Assembly (NCBI GenBank): GCA_033807775.1
Contig: CM066313.1
Span: forward strand, 59,938,484 to 60,002,483
Length of the DNA: 64,000 bases
Origin: Saussurea involucrata
Lineage: Eukaryota; Streptophyta; Magnoliopsida; Asterales; Asteraceae
Reading direction: 5' to 3'
This document shows, piece after piece, positions 23,831-32,330 of the stretch. Position 1 is the first letter of the stretch, and each line of letters opens with the position of its first letter. A program made the translations under genes and the position numbers. The notes below the pieces were generated by a model. It saw only the letters and a list, made by a program, of their open reading frames with translations. It did not search any database and was not told the origin of the DNA.

Positions 23831-26551
23831 TTCAGATAGCAAATCAGGAAGAACAAAGCCGTATTTAGGGCTTTGATGATCATGTTCCAATTATACCCGG
23901 TCCGACACCCGATGTTCCTTTACCATCGACGCGATCCGTACATCAATCACTTACCAGAGGACATCCAGATCATCTTATTATTCATCCGACCAATTATGTC
24001 GCGATCATTTCGAATAATCATCACGTTGATTTTGACAAGATCAACATACATCCGGTGGTCAAGGCAGTGCTTCGTAATCACCCGTTAGCATACGCATTGA
24101 CTCACACGGTCAATGTGCCTATGCTATATCTTCAACAAGCATGGAAGACAGTCACTACATCAATGGAGAACGGAAGGTCTATCTTTGTATTCTAGATCGA
24201 CGAGTTTATCACAAAGCTTGATTTCCAGAGATTGAGACTTGTACTGAGGCTACCTGAGCCTGATTCTAGTGAAGGAAAGACTGAATTTGATCCTTATCCG
24301 TCTGAGGAAGAAGTGTTTGAAGGTATACGCGTAATGGGATATACCGCGAATCTGACAAAAGTGAAGGGCTTCAATAAGGCGAATCTACCACCTTTGTACT
24401 ATGCTATCTTTTCCATCATTAACCGGTGCTTAACTGCCAAACATGCGGGAACTGACAGTGCCAGTATCAGTTTTCTGAAGTTATTTCATGCGGTGGTGTA
24501 TGATCTTCACGTAGATTATGCAGCCATCTTCTGGCATGAACTGAACGAGAAGATAGAGCTACGTCGTCAAAACAAGGGAAAGCCTTATATTCCGTACATG
24601 AGGTTTCTTCAGATTATTATTCAGAGTATGCTTCGATCTAACCGGGAGATTCCACGGCGTGTAAATCATCCTTCTGTACCTGAAAAAGCAATGCAATATT
24701 TTCAACTTCCGAAGAAGACTTATCCTTATGAAATGCCATTACCGGAAGGGTTCCTTTCATACGTGGATCAGGACGCTGAGTGTATAGTAGAGTATAGAGA
24801 GTCTATGGTCCAGCCAGGACCGGAGGGACCTACCCAAGACTCAACCCCTAGGCGAGAGGAGTCTGTGAGGGTTCAGGATGCAAGGGCTACTGAACGGGGA
24901 GAGTCGAGGGAAAATACCAAGAGGGGAACTGGTGGGGGTCAGTCACCTGTACTTGAAGATGCAGGGTCATCGTCTGAGGACACACATATAGATGACCTTG
25001 TACAAAACGATTTTGAAGAAGTAGTTCCTAAACACATTGGGGATGCTCCTTTAGTTGAGAATTCTGATGATAGTACAGAGTCTGATAACGCGTTTGATCC
25101 CGCGGAGGAACAATATGATGGAGATTATGATGATAATAATGATGGAAATGATGGAAATGATGGTGCTGATGCAAAAAACATGTTTGGTGATGTTGCTGAT
25201 ATTCTGGTGTTTCCACAAATGAACTTGTCAGCTAATATTGATTTGGAAGAGCTCAACTTTGATGACATGCCATTGATGACTTCTCAAGTTAGTGAAGGAA
25301 TGGGAGGTATAAGGAGAGCCGAGGGAGGATTAGTTGAAAATATATGTGAGTCTATGAGAGAAAATGAAGAAAAAAATATGGAGAGTGTGAGAGCTACCAA
25401 ACATTTCTATACCAGAAGGGCAGCCACATCCACCACCGGATCTCATTTGTTGGGATCAGGTGTTGAAAAAGACGTTACTCGCCCATTAACGCAATTGCAC
25501 ACCTCAGCCAGCCATTCAGCTTCTTCTCAACAAGAAGCTGTCTCATCTTCTCACGGGGCTTTAGCACATAATCTATCCGGATCTCACTTGGAGATTTCGG
25601 GTATTGAAACAGAGCGACCTCCTCCCCGGTCCTCAACCTTCATTTCTACACATGTTGACAGTCAAGTGCCTATTGCTAATATTTTTAATTCTTTGACTAG
25701 GACACTTTCTGAAACAACTGTGCGAGTCTTCGTGACCCATCCGGAACACTCGGAGTAGATCCCCTCACAGGACTACAAGGACAGAGTGGAAATCCTACCA
25801 GTGCTAACATTATGCCAGCACTGAGCGTAGGTCACACAGTTGAAACAACTGTTGTGCCAACGGCGAACCTAAGTGGTGCCGGTTTTACTTTACCCGTCTT
25901 CGTGACAAGGGAAACTCTCGACGGTGCCCTAAAGGCTGTTGAGGAAACATTCATACGGGAGTTACAAGGGGTGAAAACTTTATTGAAAGGAAAAGGGCCG
26001 GCAATTGAAGAGCCCATTGTACGTTCACGACCAGAAATTTACTTGGCTCTGCCTCGTGTAACTCAGCCTCCTTCAGTTCAACAACCTCCAGTTGATCAAA
26101 GTATTGACGAGTTAAGAGATCTGTTTTATGCTAAGCTGATGTCCATTAGCCCTGAAGATCAACAAAGTAAAACTCTATTATTGCTACTACAGAACTTCCA
26201 ATCTACACCACCTCCACCTACACCCACATCTACAGTTACATCCACGGAGTTCCAAACCTTATCCACGGGGTTTTATTCTTTCAAGTCAACAGTTGTAAAA
26301 TCTTTGAATGATATGAAGCAGTCCTTAGATGAGTTGAAAGCATTACTGAATCAGAGTTGTAAGACTCAAGCCCAGGGTTTGAAATGAAAGCATGATCAGG
26401 ATCCCGATGATCATGATCATGAGGGGGAGATGAGTAAGAAGAGAAGGGCTGAGTCTGAAAGTTCACAAGGCCAAAAGAAGAATCCGACTGTTGCTGAGAT
26501 TTCTGATATGTTTGAATCTGGAGCTATGGGTGATGAAAGCGAAAAACAGAT
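23831..26551 (+). pseudogene. env-like ORF of element A, broken and truncated
   Basis: Post-pol ORF of unknown function, called env-like only from its position. The start codon seen in F (60163) is ATA here. The N-terminal domain (24232 to about 24760) shows MGYTANL, IINRCLTAKHAGTDSA, LHVDYAAIFWHEL and YIPYMRFLQII, a pattern also present in the distant C and E elements. A Ser/Thr/acid-rich middle follows, with GGCCACATCCACC-type repeats shared with F, and then a coiled-coil stretch (26280-26380). A frame change near 25730 with TAG at 25756-25758, and TGA at 26385-26387, break it. The ORF is cut at about 26551 by the join to B. No signal peptide or membrane segment is evident, which argues against a classical envelope. 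Confidence 0.75.
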
Positions 26552-28871
26552 GAGCACAAGCAACCTGATCACAAGGAGAAGAATGATCGCAAGTCTGAGT
26601 CAAAGACGAAGGATGAACCTGTCACGTGCTATAACTGCGGCAAATTGGGTCATTTTGCCAAGGATTGTAGAAAGCCCGTTGAGAAAAACGTACACTACTA
26701 CAAGGCAAAACTTCTGTTGGCAGAACATAAATTTGTTGGAAAGGCACTGTTAGTCAAAGACGACCACTGGTTAAATCACTCTGACACTGACAGCGATTCT
26801 GAAGATGCTGATGCTTTCATGGGCAACCATTCTCCTCCGTCATAAAAAGCAAATCTTTGTCAGGTATGTGCCCCTATCATTCAAAACTTAGTCGAACAAA
26901 TACAACCACGTGTTCAAAGAATAGAATCCTATAAGGCATCCACTAATGAACAACTGCTTGAAATTAACTCGTTAAAAGAAAAGCTAGATGTTCAAAAGCG
27001 TATCACTGAAAAGTACAAGTTCGATAATGCTAACCTAAAAGAAAAATGTACAAATCTTTCAACAGCACCAAAGGACTTAAGGGCCAAGATATCTGAGTTG
27101 AATTTAAATATTGATCAGTGTAAGAATGAGAAAGAAGAGATTATCTATCAATGCTATTCTCTTCAAATCCAACACAAAGAGTTTGTTTCGAAAATAACTG
27201 ATCTTGAAACCAAACTTCACAAAAGAGGTCAAACTGATCAGACAATTCACGTGAACAAACCTAAGGAATTCACGTATTTTAACAAGGAATTAGGTACGAT
27301 AACCCACATTACTTGAAAAAGATTTTGACAATGAGACCTACTCTTTATCACTTTAATTTTCTTGGTCTCGACAAAAAGTATCCCGAATACAAAATTGATT
27401 GGACTGGTCCTCTCAAAAAGGAAAAGGAGGAGAAAACTGAAGAAATACAAACACGCACACACCACTAAAATGCAATTACCTTTTGCGTATGAGCCTCTTA
27501 ACTATTCCTACAAGAAAAATAAATCCAAGTATCTTTCGAATGACTACTTTGACGGCTATAACGTTGCGAAGCCCAAGGATTCCTCCAAAAAGGATGAGGC
27601 CGCAGCACCTGGACCCAAAACTGAGACGGACGAGTTTAAACTCGATGTTCCTCCTCTCATTTTGGAATAAAAAATAGTCGAGTTAGAGGAGACACTCGAG
27701 AAGGAAAGGACTGATTTTCAAAAGGAAAAGCAAGCGCTTCTAAACTAACTTGAGAAACTCAAATCCTACAAAACCGAATCTGTGTTGGGTGAAGGGCAGG
27801 AAATCCTTCGGAATGAAATTAATCGGCTCACATCCAAGCTGTCTGCTTTGGAAACAAAAGTGATGCAAGAGAAAGTGAGCAAGTTTCAACTTTAAGAGAA
27901 ACTTGATCAACTACAAAACAAAAAGATGATTTCACCCGAACCTTCATCGGACTCCTCCGATACATCTTCGTGTAAAAGCCTTTATTGGAAAAACTTCTTT
28001 ACGAAAAGGAAAAGAGTCTCAAGCTAACTGTGTTCAAAAGGATCTTAACTCTAAATTTCAAAAAGCTTCCGCACCAAATTCTTCTAAAAACACAGATTCA
28101 AAGTGTTCCTCACCTCCCTCAACCAATCCTAGTCCATCTGTCCCTGATATTGATTTTTCCGCATACATGAATTCCGATGCAAGTTCTTATGAAGAGTTTA
28201 CTAAGTTTGAGTTTGACAAACCTCTTCCGAATCAAACTGACTTTCTCTCTAAAGCTGTAAATCGTCCGGTCAAATTTCTTAAAGGCGGGAGTTCTTGAAA
28301 ACTCAAGACCCCGGCTGTGAATAAAGTTTCTAAAACTGATTTTCTTTCACAAAACCATTCACAACTGTGGCAAAAGACCGGTCGATCAAATGATAGAAAT
28401 CTTGTCTACTCAAACTTTGCTGACCATGTCGTTAATGATTTTTCAGATAAAAATGGTCGGGCAAAACAAGACAAACCAAAGTGGGTAGCCAAAGGATCTA
28501 ACAAGAACAAGTCGGAGACGAAGTCATTTAATTCTGCTTTTAATTCTAGGAAAAATATTAATGATTGTTGTTTTCATAATTTGAATGATTCTGTTGAACA
28601 AAGTATTAAATTTCCATTAAGACTTTATTGTATACAACAATTGCTTCAATTGTCCCATGATTGTTTGTGTTGTTCTAACTGTGGATTGAATGATTTCGAT
28701 GATAATCGTTATGCAACTGATTGGTTTGGTTCTTATCATGTTTATAATTCAAAGCCTAAACGTAAATCTCGTAAGCCCAAAAGGAAACCCAATTCAAAAT
28801 GGGTTCCCCAGTCCGGTGTTATACCTAACCCTCCAGGACCCATTTTCAAATGGGTACCTAAAAACCCTTAA
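26552..28871 (+). pseudogene. gag: gag and middle ORF of element B, broken
   Basis: CCHC knuckle CYNCGKLGHFAKDC at 26627-26668, an acidic patch, then coiled-coil sequence to about 27960. In-frame TAA at 27668-27670 stands at the same place and in the same context (TTGGARTAAAAAATA) as in A and F. The following middle ORF contains a Cys-rich patch (CLCCSNC near 28670), a basic tail and ends in KWVPKNP before TAA at 28869-28871. Further stops and shifts (TGA at 27314-27316; TAA near 27747 and 27893) mark decay. The capsid part of gag upstream of the knuckle is missing. Confidence 0.75.
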
Positions 28872-28879
28872 TCTCGTTT

Positions 28880-29656
28880 TTGCAGAACGGTCATGTGTGG
28901 TACTTAGACTCAGGATGCTCCAAGCACATGACCGAAAGGATGGAGCTGCTCACGAACTTCACAGAGAAATACTGCGGAGATGTGAGGTTTGGGAATGATG
29001 ACAAAGCGCCGATTATGGGCTACGACGACATTGTTCAAGATAAGATCACGATCAAGAAGGTGTCATACGTCGCGGGATTTGGACACAATCTGTTCAGCAT
29101 CGGACAGTTCTGCAACAAAGATCTTGAGGTCAACTTCAAAGCTAAAAGGTGTAGCGTCCGCACGGAAGATGGAAATAAGCTACTTGTTGGAAATCGGAAG
29201 ACCAACCTCTACACCATCGACCTCTCTGTCCTGAAGACCAATGATTCAGTCTGCCTTATGTCGAAGGCCAACTCTCAACAAGCGTGGATATGGCATCGAC
29301 GACTCTCACACGTCAACTTCAAGAACATCAACAAGCTGGTGCTAGGCGGACACGTTAAAGGCATGCCCGAGCTCAAGTTCGAGAAGGACAGACTCTGCGG
29401 GGCATGCGAGATGGGAAAAATGAAGCGAGCGACTCACAAGCCGAATGCCGCTCCGAGCATGTCCCGGTCCCTCGAACTCATCCATATGGATTTATGTGGA
29501 CTGATGCGTGTTCAGCGTATCAACAAAAAGAAATACGTCCTGGTGATGGTCGATTATTTTTTGCGCTACACATGGGTAAAGTTCCTGCATTCGAAAGATG
29601 AGACCCCGGAGCTGATTATTACCCATCTGAAGACCATTCTACTGAACCTCCAACAG
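28880..29656 (+). pseudogene. pol: Protease and partial integrase of element B
   Basis: An open frame of about 259 codons with no internal stop. The protease motif LDSGCS lies near 28908. The pre-integrase zinc region is WHRRLSHVNF..CGACEMGK, and the start of the integrase core is LIHMDLCGLM. The frame ends at LNLQQ, where homology to A stops just before the expected RSDNGTEF motif, so the catalytic core is incomplete. Protease is in the -1 frame relative to the upstream ORF and follows TTTTTGCAG, as in A and F. Confidence 0.85.
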
Positions 29657-29725
29657 TAAGTTCAGATGTAGATTCCCAGATTCCCTTTGTCCCGAAGGGC
29701 TATACAAACCTGCTCTGATACCACT
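29657..29725. other. Junction between B and C with LTR and PBS scraps
   Basis: About 25 bp of unplaced sequence, then TGTCCCGAAGGGCTATACAA (a scrap of the C-family LTR start), then AACCTGCTCTGATACCACT. The last part is the complement of the C-family PBS region, identical to the sequence beside the right LTR at 41650-41667. The left LTR of C is thus followed by a second PBS, which a single clean insertion does not produce. Confidence 0.75.
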
Positions 29726-30008
29726 TGTTGGTCCCGAAGGGCTATACAAGTTTGTAGAAGGGGGGGGGGGGGGTTGAATACAAACACACAGATTTTACTT
29801 TTCTAAATTGTTTATTGATAAATCATTAACAATTTACAGCTTGTTGCGGAACAAGATTAAGGATAAACCTAAATCTAAACAAGTTGGAACACTAAGTTTC
29901 TTGCACTAAGAAAGATAAGGAAATTACTAATAATAACCTATCTTAAGATAAGAAGGATGAACTTGTCCAGAGTTAGCAAGTTACTTCAAAATGAAGTGAA
30001 TTCATCTT

Positions 30009-30016
30009 CTTATATA
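30009..30016 (-). promoter_or_regulatory. TATA box in the C 3' LTR
   Basis: Minus strand TATATAAG, repeated at 41951-41958 in the other LTR and in E near 44292-44299, inside GCAGTATATAAGAAG-type context. Confidence 0.65.
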
Positions 30017-30249
30017 CTGCATGCATTTAATGCATGGCAGTTTACACTTTACACGTGGCAGCAGCTGATTGTTGTATGTCATTGACCTTGGTAGACAACC
30101 TTAGTAGCCGCATGTTTGAACAGTGTAGTATCAGAGTGGTTGTACGATTTCAGACAATAAGGAGGTTCTTTTCTGACATATCGTACGGGGACGTGCAAGG
30201 GTGGTTAAGACAAAAGTACTTTGTACGGAGGACTTCATGATCAGCTTTT

Positions 30250-30610
30250 CGTTGATTCAGCGCTTCATCATTGTTTATCAGCGAAGGATAAAGTTCAGAG
30301 ATAGCTGAAGTCTTGTACTTGATACTTCACGTTGAGTGGACAAATCTGAGTCTTCGCTGATCCGCATCAGTTCATTAGGAGACTTATCGCTGGTTCTTGA
30401 GCTTGATCTTCGACTTCAGCATAGAACCTATGTTGACGTGAAACTTGTCTTCAGAGATCATAAGTAAACAACTAACTTATCAGCGATCACCATATGTACT
30501 GAACAGACTTAGAGTATTATGGTGAACAGTGTTCGCTGAATGTTTAATCTAAAGAGCGAGAGTTCCTATCAGCGGTACTGTAAGATCTTAGTACTTATCA
30601 GCGATAGTGA
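30250..30610. promoter_or_regulatory. TCAGCG/CGCTGA hexamer cluster in U3 of C
   Basis: Seven copies of TCAGCG or its complement lie near 30256, 30279, 30356, 30480, 30534, 30570 and 30599. They are upstream of the TATA box in element orientation. Chance would give well under one in this length. Most copies are kept in the right LTR, and at least five in E. Candidate activator-binding array; the factor is unknown. Confidence 0.5.
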
Positions 30611-30695
30611 AACTCTGATACATATTGTTTACTTACAATTTTCACTAAGTATTAAGAGAGGGTCATTATCAAATCACTGAGGGTTTGGATCAACA

Positions 30696-30707
30696 ATCTC
30701 CCCCTAT
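30696..30707 (-). other. Polypurine tract of element C
   Basis: Minus strand ATAGGGGGAGAT directly before the 3' LTR. Confidence 0.85.
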
Positions 30708-30966
30708 TTGATTATGACATAGCAACAGAGAAAATTGCTATTTAATGAAAACATAAGGATAAAAATAACTCATAAAATATTTGTCCCTTTTACTGTTTTC
30801 TGGGATCTTTTCTGTACTGATGGAGTAAGGTACATTCGCTGAAATCTTTCATTAAACTTTGTATCAGATTACAAAGGGAAGTGGAAAGATTATAAGTACA
30901 AGCGAAATAAATTACAAGTACAGAAGAATAACTGACACAATAAAAGAATTAGGCGGTTCTATCAGC

Positions 30967-32186
30967 TTATAGAGGTTCTTCATTAATGAGAAGTTCATCA
31001 AGGGTCTTTGATGTGGGAATCATCCAGTCAGGAACAGTTACTCCTTTATTCCTTTTGTTCAGCGCTTCTTAAAAAATCAAGAGGTTTAAGATGCCGTGCC
31101 TGAATGTCGTTCTTGAAGTCACACCAGTAGATGAGATCTTTCAGTTGTTCGAAGGGAGTGATGGGAAGTTCAGAGATACGTTGAAAATGTTTTCGTCCAT
31201 CATAGTCAATAAAGAATATCCCATAGGGTTCGCTTATGACTTTCCCAGGGATGAAAGTCTCACCAAGAGGAAGAGATGTGTCAAGTGCAGAAAGGTCAAG
31301 TTCAGGACCAAGGACTTCAGCACGAGAAAACCAATACCTATTTCGTTTCGTATACGAGGACCATCATTTGAAGATTTAGACTTTTTCTTTGTAGAGGCCC
31401 TTCTTTTCTGACTTTCGAGAGGAGGGGAGGAGGAATATCCACACAAGAAGAAACTAAGTCGATCTGTTTGTTTATCATCTTTTCAACATGATCCTTGTAC
31501 TTAGATTGAGACTTCTGGATCGCTAATCAGATCTCCAACCATTCAGAGAGACCGTATTTCGTGATGGCTTCAGCATAGAATTTTTCGTACTGTCCATTCT
31601 CTCTGAATATCTCGATTTCAGCGATTGAAACTTTGAGGGTTGATCTTCCAGCGATGAGTACCTTGATTATTCTAGAAGGTCGATATCTGAAGTGTACCTT
31701 TTCTTTTCCCCAGATTAAGGTAGATTGACACACAGTTCTCTTTTCTTCAATGATCTTCTTGGCGTCTTCCCATAGCTGACGTTGAACTTCGATTGGAGCT
31801 CTTTTCAGCCTGGGGTCTTTCACTGATTGTTGAGAAAGCTAGATGGCGAGTTCTCTGTCTTTTTCTTCAACTTCTCTTCTTTCAGCGATTAGCCTTTCAG
31901 CTCTGAGGTGATCTATGTATTCCTTTTGTGAAAGTCTGAACTTTGGAGGAATGGAATGAAGTTGATCACGCTTCAGAATGATTCGCTGAGCCTCAAACTT
32001 CTTTATTATCTCTTCTCTTCTTTTATGATCCTCTTCACTTGGTTTTTGAGGAACCAAGGATGGTCTGTTTGTATGAGAGAGCATCTGTTCTTCAGGTTCA
32101 TCAGTCTCAGAGATCAAATCCAAGACTGGGATTATTTCTTCAGCAGCAGCTGGTTGTACTTCAGAATCCTCATGTAGGGGAGAGGA
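30967..32186 (-). pseudogene. env-like ORF of C, exon 2, broken
   Basis: Downstream part of the post-pol ORF, beginning directly after the intron acceptor CTAG (32187). It encodes an acid-rich start, a charged region (RRE..KKFEAQR, AERREVEEKDRELAI) and the conserved C-terminal domain, with YEKFYAEAITKYGLSEWLEI and INKQIDLVSS. Its end pairs with E 45238-46476. In-frame stops lie at 31839-31841 and 31527-31529, and a frameshift lies near 31250. The last stop is TAA at 30967-30969, shortly before the PPT. Function unknown; the domain shares the G..Y..GR..FxR.SE pattern with G. Confidence 0.7.
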
Positions 32187-32330
32187 CTAGCTGAAACACA
32201 GCGATCTTATGAATAAGAACTTGGGTTGAATAGAGAAAAGAGATGGGTAAGTGTATAGGCTTTTTGTGGAGAGTAGAGCTCATAAATTGTATAGAGAGAG
32301 GAGGGATGCAGTAAGGAAGATTTAGTGTAC
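32187..32330 (-). other. Putative phase-0 intron in the env-like ORF of C
   Basis: Minus strand TTTGTCAG|GTACAC to TTTCAGCTAG|TCCTC, 144 bp. It is pyrimidine-rich near the acceptor and contains stops in frame. Flanking codons are the same as in E (KPVCQ before, SSP after), and both intron ends fall between codons. E has a 158-bp intron at the same place. Confidence 0.75.

Larger units (their letters stand above)
14600..26551 (+). mobile_element. Element A: Sirevirus (Ty1/copia), 3' end missing
   Basis: Order: 5' LTR, PBS, 1-kb leader, gag with CCHC knuckle, middle ORF, pol (protease, integrase, reverse transcriptase, RNase H), a spacer with PPT-like motifs and a 31-bp array, and the env-like ORF. 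At about 26551 the env-like ORF breaks off and joins gag of element B. Every ORF carries stops or frameshifts, and pol has an internal deletion of about 80 bp. It belongs to the same family as F but differs from it throughout. The 5 bp before the LTR are AAGTA; the matching duplication cannot be checked because the 3' LTR is gone. Confidence 0.88.
26552..29656 (+). mobile_element. Element B: internal Sirevirus fragment
   Basis: A piece of a second Sirevirus subfamily, plus strand, from just before the gag zinc knuckle to the middle of integrase. Neither LTR is present. The left edge joins inside the env-like ORF of A and the right edge ends in integrase, so both edges are rearrangement breakpoints rather than insertion ends. 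Protein sequence is clearly nearer A/F than C but well diverged from both. Confidence 0.75.
29726..30695 (-). mobile_element. 3' LTR of element C
   Basis: Plus-strand TGTTGGTCCCGAAGG to TTTGGATCAACA, 970 bp, with 5-bp inverted termini TGTTG/CAACA. A run of 14 G lies at 29760-29773. TATA box on the minus strand at 30009-30016. The U3 part (about 30020-30695) holds a cluster of TCAGCG/CGCTGA hexamers. Confidence 0.92.

Noticed and set aside
25028..25216. His-rich antisense frame as a metal-binding protein
   Set aside because: It is the complement of an Asp/Asn-rich low-complexity stretch of the env-like ORF of A.
15875..26551. Many antisense open frames of 60-140 codons over element A (and likewise over C and F)
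   Set aside because: They mirror conserved coding sequence on the other strand, show no family resemblance and vary between copies.
29760..29773. G-quadruplex
   Set aside because: A single G run without three further runs nearby; homopolymer slippage explains it better.
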